Counted from the stretch's first letter, positions 45,070 through 55,907 are shown. The stretch is DNA of 64,000 nt from Bacteroidota bacterium (GCA_018669475.1 JABHCC010000095.1:1-64000), one strand, 5' to 3'. Made by a program: numbers and translations. Notes: generated by a model not told the origin, from the sequence alone.

Positions 45070-46113
45070 ATGAAAGATCCCATTGCACGTATTGATCGCA
45101 AATTATTACTCAAGGAATTAACTGAAGAACGATTTCTCAGGGAAACCAATTATTCTGGCAATGAAATTTACACTTTCACTGCTCATAATGCCCCAAATCT
45201 GATGAAAGAGGTAGGGCGACTCAGAGAAATCACTTTCAGGGAAGCTGGCGGGGGAACAAATGATGAAGTAGACATTGATCATTATGACATTTCAGACAAT
45301 CCATACTATCAACTGATCGTGTGGGATCCCAGGGAGCAGGAGATTCTGGGTGGTTACCGGTATTTTGTTTGCAATTCAGTTGACTGCACTACCAATGAGA
45401 TCGACAAGCATTTGGCTACCAGTCATTTATTTAAATTTTCTGATGAATTCAGAAAAGATTACATGCCATACGCCATTGAGCTTGGTCGCTCTTTTGTTCA
45501 GCCCTTGTACCAGTCATCACGTCTTGCACGTAAAGGGATGTTTGCTCTGGATAACTTGTGGGATGGATTAGGAGCTCTCTGTTTGCTACATGAGCATGCA
45601 AAGTATTTCCTTGGCAAGGTTACGATGTATACTCATTTTAACCGTAAGGGACGCGACATGATTCTCTGTTTTATGCACAGGCATTTTCCAGATGCCAATG
45701 AGCTTTGCACCCCCTTGAGCCCACTGGTAACAGCTGAGGATCTTGAGTATGTCAAACCAATATTTACTGGCAAAAATTACGACGAGGATTACAAAATACT
45801 TTCAAAGGAAATCCGAAATCTGGGATTAAAAATACCACCACTGATCAATTCTTACATGAGTTTGTCGCCAACCATGAAAACCTTTGGTACTTCAATAAAT
45901 GATGAATTTGGCGATGTTGAAGAAACGGGTATCTTAATCACAATCTCTGACATTTACGACAAAAAAATCAGTCGCCATGTAGTTTCCTATATACGCGACA
46001 ATCTTCGTATTCGCCCACTACATCTTCGACACATCCGTGTAAGATTCCCCAATTGGTTCCGCGAGGGCATCATTCAGGCCAGAAAAAAGAAACAAGACGA
46101 AGAGCCTCTCTAA
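45070..46113 (+). CDS. glsB: GlsB-like N-acyltransferase for glycine lipids
   Basis: 347 residues from ATG 45070; a TTG three codons earlier is possible. GNAT-type acyltransferase of the OlsB/hemolysin-like group: REITFREAGGGTNDEVDIDHYD, LIVWDPREQEILGGYRYF, and ELGRSFVQPLYQSSRLA. It would acylate the glycine amino group with a 3-hydroxy fatty acid, the first step of glycine lipid synthesis. Its last 4 nt overlap the end of the convergent PurF-like gene. Confidence 0.75.
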   Translation: MKDPIARIDRKLLLKELTEERFLRETNYSGNEIYTFTAHNAPNLMKEVGRLREITFREAGGGTNDEVDIDHYDISDNPYYQLIVWDPREQEILGGYRYFVCNSVDCTTNEIDKHLATSHLFKFSDEFRKDYMPYAIELGRSFVQPLYQSSRLARKGMFALDNLWDGLGALCLLHEHAKYFLGKVTMYTHFNRKGRDMILCFMHRHFPDANELCTPLSPLVTAEDLEYVKPIFTGKNYDEDYKILSKEIRNLGLKIPPLINSYMSLSPTMKTFGTSINDEFGDVEETGILITISDIYDKKISRHVVSYIRDNLRIRPLHLRHIRVRFPNWFREGIIQARKKKQDEEPL

Positions 46114-47999
46114 TAACCCCTTTCATGGCGTCCTTCAATGTAATTGATGAATGCCTTATTTACCACAGCATTACCTCCGGGAGTTGGATAGTCTCCGGTA
46201 AAATACCAATCTCCTGAATGATCAGGACAGGCCAGATGGAGACTTTCAACTGATTGATAAACAACCTTTATCTCTGCATTCACACCCTGGGTTTTAAGCA
46301 TCTTCGCAATATGATCTGATACATCCTGATCTGAAAACGGAGCATAAATATCCTTCACATAATTAATGATCTCTTCTTTCGGAAATTTCTGCTGAGCCTT
46401 ACATTTGTTATAAACCTGGTTAATGACCTGCTCCTGCCCTGTGATTTTTAAAAGTTCAATAGCCGCTTTGAAAGCAATAAAATCACCAAGAACAGACATG
46501 TCAATTCCGTAACAATCAGGGAAACGTATTTGAGGAGATGATGAAACAATAACAATTCGCTTTGGACCAAGTCTGTCAAGAATGCGTATTATACTCTTCT
46601 TTAGCGTAGTACCTCTCACAATAGAATCGTCAATAATCACCAGATTATCCTCATCTTTCTTTACAGTACCATAAGTTATATCGTACACATGAGTAACCAA
46701 ATCATCACGATCCTGATCTTGAGTGATAAATGTTCTCAGTTTAACATCTTTAATAGCAATTTTTTCAACTCTCAATTGCTTGGAAAGAATTTCTTCAACT
46801 CTATCAGGATCACACTTTTTAAGCAGTTCTTCCTTTTTTACCTGATTCAGATGATGCCCCAGCTCTTCAGTCATTCCATAAAAAGCCGTCTCAGCAGTAT
46901 TTGGAATAAAACTGAAAACCGAATGCTCCAGATCCTGATCAATTGATTCAAGGATTTGCGGTACGAGCAGACTCCCCAACCTTTTCCGCTCCCTGTAGAT
47001 ATCCTGGTCTGATCCCCTGCTGAAATAAATTCTTTCAAAAGAACAGGCCATTTTTTTCTCCCCCTGCCGGATGGGTGTCATGCTAACATTACCATTCTTT
47101 TTAATAATCACAGCATGCCCGGCTTGCACCTCGGCAATCTTTTCGGCAGGTACATTAAAAGCAGTTTGAATAACTGGTCTTTCAGATGCCACAACAACAA
47201 TCTCATCATCCTGATACCAAAATGCTGGTCTGATGCCATTTGGATCACGCAGAACAAATGCATCACCATGTCCGATCATACCAGCAATAGCATATCCACC
47301 ATCCCACTTATCTGAAGATTCCTTTAAAATTCCAGCCAAATCAAGCCTTTCAGCAATGATTGGTGACACTTCAGCCTTACTATAGCCCCTGGATTTCAAA
47401 TCATAATACTGTTTCTCAACTTCATCATCGAGAAAATGCCCTATGTTTTCTAACATGGTTACAGTATCATTATAATCAATTGGATGCTGCCCTATATCCA
47501 ACAAATCATTGTACAATTCGTCAACATTGGTCAGATTAAAGTTACCTGCCAACACAAGGCTTCTTGACTTCCAGTTGTTAGCCCGAATTACAGGATGTAC
47601 CGAATTAATATTATTCCGACCAAATGTTCCGTACCTCAGGTGTCCCAACAATAATTCACCCGAAAAAGGAAGATTGTCGTAAGCGAATTTCGGATCCTTA
47701 AACTGTTCGGGTTGATCCAGTATCCAATCATATTCTTTATTAATCTCCTCAAAGACCTTCCGGATGGGTTCTCTTTCATTACTACGATGCCTGAAGATAT
47801 AAGGCTTTCCTGGTGACAGGTTCAATTTCAGATTAGCAACTCCTGCTCCATCCTGGCCACGGTTATGTTGCTTTTCCATCAGGAGGTATAGTTTGTTAAG
47901 ACCATACATCCAGCTACCATATTTTACTCGGTAGTGCTCCAGCGGCTTCAGCAGACGAATCAATGCTATACCGCATTCATGCTTAATCGGATCACTCAT
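46110..47999 (-). CDS. Amidophosphoribosyltransferase-like protein (PurF paralogue)
   Basis: 629 residues, longer than PurF (about 500). N-terminal glutamine amidotransferase domain beginning KHECGIALIRL, with Cys9 as the likely nucleophile after processing, and NRGQDGAGVA. C-terminal phosphoribosyltransferase domain with the PRPP loop NLVIIDDSIVRGTTLKKSI. Bacteroidota often carry such a long second PurF-like enzyme. True PurF activity is uncertain, because the core phosphoribosyl segment is divergent. A -7 element lies 17 nt upstream. Confidence 0.8.
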   Translation of the reverse strand: MSDPIKHECGIALIRLLKPLEHYRVKYGSWMYGLNKLYLLMEKQHNRGQDGAGVANLKLNLSPGKPYIFRHRSNEREPIRKVFEEINKEYDWILDQPEQFKDPKFAYDNLPFSGELLLGHLRYGTFGRNNINSVHPVIRANNWKSRSLVLAGNFNLTNVDELYNDLLDIGQHPIDYNDTVTMLENIGHFLDDEVEKQYYDLKSRGYSKAEVSPIIAERLDLAGILKESSDKWDGGYAIAGMIGHGDAFVLRDPNGIRPAFWYQDDEIVVVASERPVIQTAFNVPAEKIAEVQAGHAVIIKKNGNVSMTPIRQGEKKMACSFERIYFSRGSDQDIYRERKRLGSLLVPQILESIDQDLEHSVFSFIPNTAETAFYGMTEELGHHLNQVKKEELLKKCDPDRVEEILSKQLRVEKIAIKDVKLRTFITQDQDRDDLVTHVYDITYGTVKKDEDNLVIIDDSIVRGTTLKKSIIRILDRLGPKRIVIVSSSPQIRFPDCYGIDMSVLGDFIAFKAAIELLKITGQEQVINQVYNKCKAQQKFPKEEIINYVKDIYAPFSDQDVSDHIAKMLKTQGVNAEIKVVYQSVESLHLACPDHSGDWYFTGDYPTPGGNAVVNKAFINYIEGRHERGY

Positions 48000-48015
48000 T
48001 AAGGCAAATTTTTCG

Positions 48016-48023
48016 CAAAAATA
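48016..48023 (-). promoter_or_regulatory. -7 element TATTTTTG for the PurF-like gene
   Basis: TATTTTTG on the minus strand, 17 nt before the start at 47999, fits TAnnTTTG. The -33 box is not clear. Confidence 0.45.
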
Positions 48024-48038
48024 GAAAAAACTCTGTTC

Positions 48039-48542
48039 TTAGTCCAGTTCTCCTTTCCCAAGGCGCACCTCAGTAAGGTAACAGAAACTAAAAACTGATT
48101 TAAGTTTTTGCTGTAGGGCAAATGCTTCCTCTTTGGTTCTGAACACTCCAATCAAGGTTCTGAAATCAGGTGGTTCAGGATAATAAACCCCATTTGGAAC
48201 ATCGAGATCAGGAAAAGCATTTAAAAAAGCAGCAAGGGCTTCATTTGCATCCTTGCGGCTTCGCCCATTATAGACAACCACTTTCCATCCGTAAATACCT
48301 ATTGAGTCATTGTAATTCACATGACGCCACAGTAGTTCTAAAATACGTGGATCATCTGGTATTACCCGTACCCGGCCAGGCTGAATAGTGGATTCAAGTT
48401 TCTTAAGTATTTGTTGCAATGAGTCAGGTTCTTCACTGACAAACTCAGATTGGGCGTGCAGCGGAAGAGCTACAAGCAATGTGAGACTTACAATGAGTAG
48501 GGAAAGTCGGGTTTTACTCAGATAGTGCTTCAGCAATTTCAT
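48039..48542 (-). CDS. Secreted SPOR-domain protein
   Basis: 167 residues. Signal peptide (about 1-31, ending PLHAQ). A linker, then a SPOR domain at about 83-160: GWKVVVYNGRSRKDANEALAAF and FRTLIGVFRTKEEAFALQQKLK are typical. SPOR domains bind peptidoglycan lacking stem peptides, at division sites. Its start is inside the yebC 3' end (29-nt overlap), so it is co-transcribed with it. Confidence 0.82.
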   Translation of the reverse strand: MKLLKHYLSKTRLSLLIVSLTLLVALPLHAQSEFVSEEPDSLQQILKKLESTIQPGRVRVIPDDPRILELLWRHVNYNDSIGIYGWKVVVYNGRSRKDANEALAAFLNAFPDLDVPNGVYYPEPPDFRTLIGVFRTKEEAFALQQKLKSVFSFCYLTEVRLGKGELD

Positions 48543-49257
48543 CAGTTAACTCCATATTATGGTATACAGCCTGCACATCATCATCATCTTCAAAAAAATC
48601 AATCATTGCCATCACTGATCTGGCGGTAGACAATTCTACTTCTTTTGTTGTGGTTGGGATACGCTGTAACTCAGCTTTTTCAGGCTCCAGATTCATCTCC
48701 TCCAATTTCTTTTGAACATTACCAAAATCCTCAAGAGCGCAGGTAATTAAGAAATGATCCTCTTCTACCTCCATTTCCTCAACACCAGCATCAATAATCT
48801 CCAGCTCAAACTCATCAGGGTCAAGTTCTCCTTTAGCTACTTCAAAAACCCCTTTACGGTCGAATAGAAAACTCAGTGATCCGTTAGTTCCTAAATTCCC
48901 CCCTCTTTTATTGAAAATTGAACGAACGCTTCCGACAGTTCTAAGATGATTGTCAGTCAAACAATCAACGAAAATAGCAACACCACCCGGGCCATGACCC
49001 TCAAAGGTAAGTTCATCCAGTTTCCCTTCATCAGAACTTCCCTTATTGATAGCCCTCTGAACATTATCTTTGGGCATGTTAACCCCTTTAGCATTCGAAA
49101 TCGCCATCCGTAATTTGGGATTCATATCCGGATCCGGACCTCCTTCACGAGCAGCAATCATTATCTCCTTCACTACTTTGGAAAACATCTTTGAGCGCTT
49201 GGCATCTGCTGCACCCTTTTTCCGCTTAATTGTCGACCATTTACTGTGTCCTGACAT
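48514..49257 (-). CDS. yebC: YebC/PmpR-family protein
   Basis: 247 residues of usual length. Start MSGHSKWSTIKRKKGAADAKRSKMFSKVVKEI is diagnostic; ARLAISNAKGVNMPKDNVQRAI-like, YEGHGPGGVAIFVDCLTDN-like and NLGTNGSLSFLFDRKG segments follow. The family was called transcriptional regulator; recent work on members links them to ribosome function at polyproline stalls. Divergent from miaB. Confidence 0.96.
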   Translation of the reverse strand: MSGHSKWSTIKRKKGAADAKRSKMFSKVVKEIMIAAREGGPDPDMNPKLRMAISNAKGVNMPKDNVQRAINKGSSDEGKLDELTFEGHGPGGVAIFVDCLTDNHLRTVGSVRSIFNKRGGNLGTNGSLSFLFDRKGVFEVAKGELDPDEFELEIIDAGVEEMEVEEDHFLITCALEDFGNVQKKLEEMNLEPEKAELQRIPTTTKEVELSTARSVMAMIDFFEDDDDVQAVYHNMELTDEIAEALSE

Positions 49258-49318
49258 ATTGAAAAAGCTATTAATTCTACATGAAAATTCGAGAGATAAA
49301 GGTACAAAATTATCTTTT

Positions 49319-49326
49319 TATCTTTG
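49319..49326 (+). promoter_or_regulatory. -7 element TATCTTTG for miaB
   Basis: TATCTTTG, 25 nt upstream of ATG 49351. Fits TAnnTTTG; the -33 box is unclear. Confidence 0.5.
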
Positions 49327-49350
49327 CAGCCAATTAAGTAGTTGGGTATC

Positions 49351-50673
49351 ATGCAAAAACTATATATAGAAACATACGGATGCCAGATGAATGTGGCGGA
49401 TAGTGAGACTGTTGCATCCATCCTGGCAGAGGAGAATTATGTTGTTTGCCAGGAGATGAAGGAGGCCGACCTGATATTGGTGAATACTTGTTCAGTACGT
49501 GAAAATGCTGAGAATAAAATTTATAGAAGACTCGAAATATTCAGACAGGCAAGGAGAGCAAAGCCCGAATTAAAAATCGGAGTGATTGGCTGTATGGCTG
49601 AAAGGGTGCAAAAAGATCTGATTGATAATCATGGTGTCAACCTGGTGGCAGGACCAGATTCGTACAGAAAATTGCCAGCCCTGGTGAATGAACTAGACTT
49701 TAATGAGAACAGTATCGACACCAAACTTTCAATTGAAGAAACTTATAGCGGTATTTGTCCGACAAGGCTTGAAAGTAACGGTATCTCAGGCTTTGTGAGC
49801 ATTACAAGGGGATGCAATAATTTCTGCACCTATTGTATAGTTCCGTACACACGCGGACGTGAAAGAAGCCGTGATCCTGAGGATATACTTCTGGAATGTG
49901 GTGATTTGGCTAAGAGAGGATATAAGGAGCTGACTCTCCTTGGGCAGAATGTCAACTCCTACATTTGGGAAGACAAAGACAGCGGACAAAAAACTACATT
50001 TTCTTCCCTTATGGGTTTAGTGGCAGAGACTGTTCCCGAAATGCGGATTCGCTTTACCACCTCACACCCGAAGGACATGTCTGACGATACTCTGAGAATC
50101 ATGGCCTCACATGAGAATATTTGCAAAAACATCCATCTCCCTGTTCAATCAGGCAGCAACAAGGTGCTGAAATCGATGAATCGCAAATACACTCGTGAAG
50201 ATTACATGAACCGGATAGAAGCCATCAGAACGATTCTGCCTGATTGCACAATAGGCACAGATATTTTTTGCGGTTTCCCGGCTGAAACTCCGGAGGATCA
50301 TGCTGAAACACTCAGTCTGATGAAGGGTGTGGGCTTTAACTCGGCTTTCATGTTCAAATATTCTGAACGTCCGGGAACTTATGCAGCTAAAAACCTGCCG
50401 GATGATATACCGGAAGAAGTTAAGGGAAAACGTTTGCAGGAGATTATTGATCTGCAGATCAAACTCTCACTAAAAAGCAACCAGGATGATATAGGACAGG
50501 TTTACGAAGTTCTGGCAGAGGGCCTTTCAAAAAAATCTGATCAGGAACTGTTTGGAAGAACATCACAAAATAAGGTAGCTGTTTTCCCAAAACTAAATTA
50601 TCAGGCAGGTGACCTGGTAAAAGTAAAAATCCGGGATTGTACTTCAGCTACTCTAAAAGGTGATGTTGTTTAG
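49351..50673 (+). CDS. miaB: tRNA-2-methylthio-N6-dimethylallyladenosine synthase
   Basis: 440 residues from ATG 49351. A radical-SAM enzyme that adds a methylthio group to i6A37 of tRNA. N-terminal MTTase domain with Cys in [16 protein letters not shown] and GCMAER; radical SAM cluster [18 protein letters not shown]-terminal TRAM domain. All six cluster cysteines are visible. It ends overlapping the aspS stop by 4 nt (convergent). Confidence 0.97.
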   Translation: MQKLYIETYGCQMNVADSETVASILAEENYVVCQEMKEADLILVNTCSVRENAENKIYRRLEIFRQARRAKPELKIGVIGCMAERVQKDLIDNHGVNLVAGPDSYRKLPALVNELDFNENSIDTKLSIEETYSGICPTRLESNGISGFVSITRGCNNFCTYCIVPYTRGRERSRDPEDILLECGDLAKRGYKELTLLGQNVNSYIWEDKDSGQKTTFSSLMGLVAETVPEMRIRFTTSHPKDMSDDTLRIMASHENICKNIHLPVQSGSNKVLKSMNRKYTREDYMNRIEAIRTILPDCTIGTDIFCGFPAETPEDHAETLSLMKGVGFNSAFMFKYSERPGTYAAKNLPDDIPEEVKGKRLQEIIDLQIKLSLKSNQDDIGQVYEVLAEGLSKKSDQELFGRTSQNKVAVFPKLNYQAGDLVKVKIRDCTSATLKGDVV

Positions 50674-52418
50674 GGCTTCAAATTCAATTTCAATTCATCG
50701 AGCTGATCTGTGCTTACTGATGCGGGAGAATCAATCATTACATCCCTACCTGAATTATTTTTAGGGAAGGCAATAACATCGCGAATTGAATCTTCACCGG
50801 CAAACAGGGCTACCCAGCGGTCGAAACCGAAAGCTACTCCGCCGTGTGGAGGAGCACCATATTTAAAGGCATTCATCAAAAAGCCGAATTGTTCCTGAGC
50901 TTCTTCCTTTGTAAAACCAAGACTATCAAACATTTTTTGCTGTAGCTCATCATTATGTATCCTGATAGATCCCCCTCCTATCTCAACACCATTAATTACT
51001 AAATCATAAGCATTCGCCCGTACTTTTCCCGGATCGGTTTTGAGTAGCTCCATATCTTCTGGCTTCGGAGAAGTGAAAGGATGGTGCATTGCATGGTATC
51101 TTTTTGACTCATCGTCCCACTCGAGCAGCGGAAAGTCTACGACCCAGAGTGGGAAAAATTCACCATTATTCATCAGACCCAGTTGACGGCCCATCTCAAG
51201 ACGCAGCTCACTCAATGCTGGCAGGCATTGTTTTTCATCACCGGCCAGTACCAACAACAGATCTCCTGGCTTAGCATCAAACAATTCTGCCCATTTTCTT
51301 AGTTCCTCATCAGGATAAAACTTGTCAACCGATGATTTCATACTACCATCTTCATTCATCTTGAGGTAAACTAAGCCTTTAGAACCAATTTGAGGCCGTC
51401 TTACATAATCAGTCAGTTTATCCAGTTGTTTTCTGGAATAAGTGGAACTATTTTCTGCTTTAATGGCCCCAACATATTCGGATTGATCGAAAACAGGAAA
51501 TCCCTTACCTTTAACAAGCTCTGTCATTTCCTTGATTTTCATTCCAAACCTCAGATCGGGCTTATCATTACCATATTCAGTCATGGCCTGATCCCATGAC
51601 ATTCTGAGGAAGGGAGTTGAGATATCCAGATCAAGAATACTTTTAAATAAGGAGCTTGCCAGCCCTTCAAAAGTTGTCAGGATATCCTCTTGCTCAACAA
51701 ATGCCATTTCACAATCAATCTGAGTAAATTCAGGTTGACGATCGGCTCGCAAATCTTCATCTCTGAAACATTTTACGATTTGGAAATACCGGTCATATCC
51801 TGAAATCATCAGCAATTGCTTAAAGACCTGTGGTGATTGGGGCAAGGCATAAAATTGCCCTTCATTCATCCGGCTCGGCACAATAAAATCCCTGGCTCCT
51901 TCTGGAGTTGATTTGATTAGCACTGGTGTTTCCACCTCAACAAATTCATTGTCATCAAGATAATCACGTACCGCTTTTGCCATTTTATGACGAAGTCGGA
52001 TATTTTTCTGAAGTGGATTTCTTCTCAAATCGAGATAACGGTATTTCATCCGGAGGTCATCTCCTCCATCTGATTTATCTTCAATTGTAAAGGGTGGTAC
52101 ATCAGAGGCATTCAGAATGCTAATTTCATCAACCAGAATCTCGATATCTCCGGTAGGTAATTTTGGATTCTTATTACTCCGCTCTGCTACTGAGCCCCTA
52201 ACCCGGATCACGAACTCTCGTCCACACTTACGTGCTTCTTCACAAAGAGCGGCATTTGTCTCCATATTAAAAACCAGCTGGGTAATTCCATATCGGTCAC
52301 GCAGATCAATAAAAGTCATCCCTCCCAGATCACGGTTTTTTTGCACCCATCCCGCCAGCGTAAGATGCTGACCAACATTATCCATTCTAAGTTCACCACA
52401 AGTATGTGTACGGTACAT
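50670..52418 (-). CDS. aspS: Aspartyl-tRNA synthetase
   Basis: 582 residues from ATG 52418 ([25 protein letters not shown]); the frame continues upstream but has no synthetase sequence. Class II enzyme: OB-fold anticodon domain (1-105), catalytic domain with motif 1 [13 protein letters not shown] and STPEGARDF, motif 2 [18 protein letters not shown], a GAD-type insertion (about 285-410), and motif 3 [24 protein letters not shown] -7 element lies 26 nt upstream. Confidence 0.97.
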   Translation of the reverse strand: MYRTHTCGELRMDNVGQHLTLAGWVQKNRDLGGMTFIDLRDRYGITQLVFNMETNAALCEEARKCGREFVIRVRGSVAERSNKNPKLPTGDIEILVDEISILNASDVPPFTIEDKSDGGDDLRMKYRYLDLRRNPLQKNIRLRHKMAKAVRDYLDDNEFVEVETPVLIKSTPEGARDFIVPSRMNEGQFYALPQSPQVFKQLLMISGYDRYFQIVKCFRDEDLRADRQPEFTQIDCEMAFVEQEDILTTFEGLASSLFKSILDLDISTPFLRMSWDQAMTEYGNDKPDLRFGMKIKEMTELVKGKGFPVFDQSEYVGAIKAENSSTYSRKQLDKLTDYVRRPQIGSKGLVYLKMNEDGSMKSSVDKFYPDEELRKWAELFDAKPGDLLLVLAGDEKQCLPALSELRLEMGRQLGLMNNGEFFPLWVVDFPLLEWDDESKRYHAMHHPFTSPKPEDMELLKTDPGKVRANAYDLVINGVEIGGGSIRIHNDELQQKMFDSLGFTKEEAQEQFGFLMNAFKYGAPPHGGVAFGFDRWVALFAGEDSIRDVIAFPKNNSGRDVMIDSPASVSTDQLDELKLNLKP

Positions 52419-52443
52419 ATTTTCACCTTTAAAATTATGGCTG

Positions 52444-52451
52444 CAAAAGTA
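52444..52451 (-). promoter_or_regulatory. -7 element TACTTTTG for aspS
   Basis: Minus-strand TACTTTTG, 26 nt before ATG 52418, fits TAnnTTTG. It lies in the short divergent gap with tadA. Confidence 0.45.
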
Positions 52452-52475
52452 CGAAAAAACACCTAACTTGCGCCC

Positions 52476-52928
52476 ATGGATGATGCCTATTTCATGCGCC
52501 AGGCCTTGATAGAAGCAGAGAAGGCCTATAATCTGGGAGAAGTTCCGGTAGGAGCCCTTATTGTAGCGCATGACAGGATAATTGCCCGGGCTCATAACCT
52601 CACTGAACAACTCACTGATGTAACCGCCCATGCTGAAATGCAGGCCTTTACGGCAGCTGCAAGCGCCCTGGGAGGAAAATATCTGACAGATTGTACACTT
52701 TTTGTAAGTCTTGAGCCATGCCCAATGTGCGCTGGTGCTGCATATTGGACTCAGATAAGCCGAATTGTTTATGGAGCAGCCGACCCAAAAAGAGGATTCT
52801 CTGGTATCTCAAAGAGTCTGATCCATCCGAAAACTGAGATTAAAGGAGGGGTACTGGCAGATGAAGCAGGGGCATTAATACAAAAATTCTTCATCGAAAG
52901 ACGCAAGCATTATCAAACTAATAATTGA
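52476..52928 (+). CDS. tadA: tRNA-specific adenosine deaminase
   Basis: 150 residues. TadA deaminates A34 of tRNA-Arg(ACG) to inosine. Zinc and catalytic residues are visible: HAE (H52, E54) and PCPMC (C82, C85), with [10 protein letters not shown] before them and the C-terminal helix FFIERRKHY. Divergent from aspS. Confidence 0.95.
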   Translation: MDDAYFMRQALIEAEKAYNLGEVPVGALIVAHDRIIARAHNLTEQLTDVTAHAEMQAFTAAASALGGKYLTDCTLFVSLEPCPMCAGAAYWTQISRIVYGAADPKRGFSGISKSLIHPKTEIKGGVLADEAGALIQKFFIERRKHYQTNN

Positions 52929-52956
52929 ATTTCAACTAGTTATCACATTGATCATT

Positions 52957-54780
52957 ATGAACGTACGTTATTTCACTCTTGTTTTACTATTGGTTTTTTT
53001 CTCTTGTCAGCCGAAAGTTGATCTGAATAAGTATTTTAATGCTGATGTTCTTGTTTTGGATTTGAATAAAACCTTTATCCTTCACCCTGATGGATCTGTA
53101 GAGCAACAAATAATTAAGAAAATTACAGTCCAGCATCCGGCAGGATTTGAAAATTCTGATTGGCAAACAACAATTTTATATAACGCGGAATACGATTCTG
53201 TTATTATTAATTATGCCAGCATTGAGGAGCCCGGGAAGGAGATAGTAGAATTAAGTTCTTTTGCTGATCCGGTATCGGCAGATTATGGACAAACACCAAT
53301 TTTCGCCTCTATCATGGAGCAGAAAATATTCACTGATCAGCCTGTCGAGAAATCTGTTCTGACTTGTGAGTATAGTATAATATCTAAAGCCGGATCCAGG
53401 CCTGCTTTGATGGGATGGGAGCATTTGTCGCCCTTGCATCCGATTCTTGATTATGAAATAAATGTACAGATACCCAAAGATCTGGAGCTTAACTACAGGG
53501 CTATTAAGATGGACATTGAGCCCAGGATAAAGAAAAAATCAGGGCAAAAAATATATCGATGGAAACTCGGAGTAGTTGAACCGGATATCCATGAGGCCAA
53601 CGGCTTACATTACAATCGTGATCAGGCTCAGCTTATTTTCAGCTCAGCTGACAGCCTGTTCAGTGTTTTTAATGAATTTACCAGTCAGCGGGCTTTCACT
53701 TTTGAAACCAGTATGGAAATGAGAGATCGTTTAGGTCAGCTCATAACTGGAAATCAAAGTGATTTCGAAAAGTTTGCCATTTTGCAAAATCTCATCCGGC
53801 AGGAAATTAAAAGCATTGACATTCCCTACTATCTTACAGGATATAAGATTCGTCCGGCTATTCAAACGTGGGAATCTAAAGAGGGAACTGTTGCTGAACA
53901 AGCTGTTTTACTTGCAGCAATGATCAGAAGTTTAAGCTGGAAAGCCACACCTGTTGCTGTTGTACCCGCCTACTTGCTGAAACAGGACTCTATTCTTGTT
54001 TTGCCAGCAAATATTGATCTTCTTCGTATCGAAATGGTGGAATTTCCTACTCAGGGGAAAACCTTTTTCATCAGGCCTGATAAAAAAACTATAAAGGATG
54101 CATCATTTGATTATCCTGATCATTACCTGGTGCCCATGGAGATGGGTTATAGTAAGGTTAACCTGAGCTATGTAAATAAACAGGAGATTCAATTCAGTTG
54201 GGATGGGGAGTTGATTATACAATCAGACGGAAAGGTAAAAGGCAAAATTGATGGCAACTACCTGGGTATGTTGAATCCATACCTTGGATTGAAAATGGAT
54301 CCGGAAATCAGTAATGAATTCCAGGCTGCAAATGGAACAAGCATTGAGCTACTTCGGCCTTCAGCCTCACTGGTGAGATATTACTATGATTTTAATCTTG
54401 AAGCAGAGGAGGCCGGGACTAGGATACTGAATTTACCTTTCGGCACCACCGGCATAGAAAGTTGGGATATCGATCTAAGTATTCCGACCCGTAAAACAAG
54501 CCTTGAACTACCAGGAAAACTAAGGGAGCTTCAGCGCATTGTTATTAAATTACCTGCCAATGTTGAAGCTGTTGATGCACGGGCAGACCTGAAACTTGAG
54601 AACAATCTTGGTAGCATAACTATTCGACACAGTGTTGAGAATGACAGGATTGAACTTATGAGAAACATCACTATCAAGAAAAGCATTATCGGGCCGGCTG
54701 AATACCCTGCTCTTATCGCTCTATTGTCGAGATGGTTCGATGATGAAACTCGCGAAATCAAGTTCAGATTTGACGATTAA
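52957..54780 (+). CDS. DUF3857/transglutaminase-fold lipoprotein, likely catalytically dead
   Basis: 607 residues from ATG 52957. Lipoprotein signal ending VFFSC, Cys about 15. An N-terminal DUF3857-like beta domain (about 20-240) is followed by a transglutaminase-like region (about 255-385: FAILQNLIRQEIKSIDIPYY, then GTVAEQAVLLAAMIRSLSWKATPVAV). In active enzymes the block before AxLLAALLR holds the nucleophile Cys; here it is Val-Ala-Glu. A C-terminal beta domain follows. It probably binds peptides or sugars at the envelope. Its end overlaps aroB (convergent) by 4 nt. Confidence 0.75.
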   Translation: MNVRYFTLVLLLVFFSCQPKVDLNKYFNADVLVLDLNKTFILHPDGSVEQQIIKKITVQHPAGFENSDWQTTILYNAEYDSVIINYASIEEPGKEIVELSSFADPVSADYGQTPIFASIMEQKIFTDQPVEKSVLTCEYSIISKAGSRPALMGWEHLSPLHPILDYEINVQIPKDLELNYRAIKMDIEPRIKKKSGQKIYRWKLGVVEPDIHEANGLHYNRDQAQLIFSSADSLFSVFNEFTSQRAFTFETSMEMRDRLGQLITGNQSDFEKFAILQNLIRQEIKSIDIPYYLTGYKIRPAIQTWESKEGTVAEQAVLLAAMIRSLSWKATPVAVVPAYLLKQDSILVLPANIDLLRIEMVEFPTQGKTFFIRPDKKTIKDASFDYPDHYLVPMEMGYSKVNLSYVNKQEIQFSWDGELIIQSDGKVKGKIDGNYLGMLNPYLGLKMDPEISNEFQAANGTSIELLRPSASLVRYYYDFNLEAEEAGTRILNLPFGTTGIESWDIDLSIPTRKTSLELPGKLRELQRIVIKLPANVEAVDARADLKLENNLGSITIRHSVENDRIELMRNITIKKSIIGPAEYPALIALLSRWFDDETREIKFRFDD

Positions 54781-55838
54781 ACTGCTAATGTCTTACTGAT
54801 ATCCTCTTCGGAGATAAAATTATTCACTTCACAGGAACCAATTTTATTCAATAAGGTAAAATTGATTTGGTTCCTTTCGTTTTTCTTATCAAAACGCATG
54901 TAATCAATCAGCTCTTTTTGCTGCTGAATTTGTTCAGGTAGTTTACCATAAATTTTCCTGATCACTGCAATAATATCATCCCGATCTTCCTCCGTCAGTC
55001 CTGAAAACCTACCGGATAATCTGGCTTCAACTGACATGCCATACGCTACGGCATAGCCATGCATCATTTTTCTTCCTGTATGTAATGCCTGACTTTCAAG
55101 AGCATGTCCGACAGTATGTCCAAAATTCAGAGCTTTTCTTATTCCGTTTTCATTCGGATCAAGGTCTACAATTTCTTTTTTAATCATAACTGATCTCCAA
55201 AGCAATGGGGCCAAATCACCATATGACCTGGCATCCAGATTGAACGCTTTAAGATCATTCCATAGTTGCGGATCTTTAATCAATGCTGATTTCAACATCT
55301 CGGCAAATCCTGAACGAAGATTCTCATCATCCAGAGTCTCAAGAAAGGGAGGGTATAAAAAAACATGAAGGGCTTGCCTGATAAGGCCTACCTCATTTTT
55401 CAGCCCTCTGAAGTTGACCCCGGTCTTTCCACCAACACTTGCATCAACCATCGCCAGCAATGTTGTTGGCACATTAATAAACTGTATTCCACGCTTATAG
55501 GTTGAAGCTGCGAATCCTCCCAGATCGGTTAACATGCCACCACCCACATTGACCAGGAGAGATTTACGATCAGCCATTTGCTCTCCAAGAAACTGCCATA
55601 CAGCCTGAACCTGGTCGAGATTCTTATTGGATTCACCATCCTGAATAATAATAACATTTTGTTCAGGAACAGTTGATAGCAATTCCAGCCGTTTTCTGCA
55701 GTTTTCACTGGTATTCTGATCGAGCAGAACAAAAATCTTATCGCTGGGGAAATCACGACAAATATCATTCAGATCGGCTGTAATGTTTCCTGACAAACTG
55801 ATTCCGTCAGTTGAGTATATACTATTTTTCATTTTCAT
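54777..55838 (-). CDS. aroB: 3-dehydroquinate synthase
   Basis: 353 residues. AroB makes 3-dehydroquinate in the shikimate pathway, using NAD and a metal ion. Motifs: NVGGGMLTDLGGFAASTYKRGI, VPTTLLAMVDASVGGKTGVN, the metal ligands Glu in GFAEMLKSALI, and His in ALNFGHTVGHALES and HGYAVAYGM. A start two codons later is equally possible. Confidence 0.97.
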   Translation of the reverse strand: MKMKNSIYSTDGISLSGNITADLNDICRDFPSDKIFVLLDQNTSENCRKRLELLSTVPEQNVIIIQDGESNKNLDQVQAVWQFLGEQMADRKSLLVNVGGGMLTDLGGFAASTYKRGIQFINVPTTLLAMVDASVGGKTGVNFRGLKNEVGLIRQALHVFLYPPFLETLDDENLRSGFAEMLKSALIKDPQLWNDLKAFNLDARSYGDLAPLLWRSVMIKKEIVDLDPNENGIRKALNFGHTVGHALESQALHTGRKMMHGYAVAYGMSVEARLSGRFSGLTEEDRDDIIAVIRKIYGKLPEQIQQQKELIDYMRFDKKNERNQINFTLLNKIGSCEVNNFISEEDISKTLAV

Positions 55839-55879
55839 GGGGTCTGGATGGAATGTATAAAGATAAAGAAATAATCCGC

Positions 55880-55887
55880 TATTTTTG
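55880..55887 (+). promoter_or_regulatory. -7 element TATTTTTG for proline dehydrogenase
   Basis: TATTTTTG, 21 nt upstream of ATG 55908. Fits TAnnTTTG. Confidence 0.45.
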
Positions 55888-55907
55888 TGGTATTAATACT
55901 TTCAACC

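Noticed and set aside
52419-52631. 71-residue upstream extension of aspS
   Set aside because: No synthetase-like sequence; it overlaps tadA and the canonical start is at 52418.
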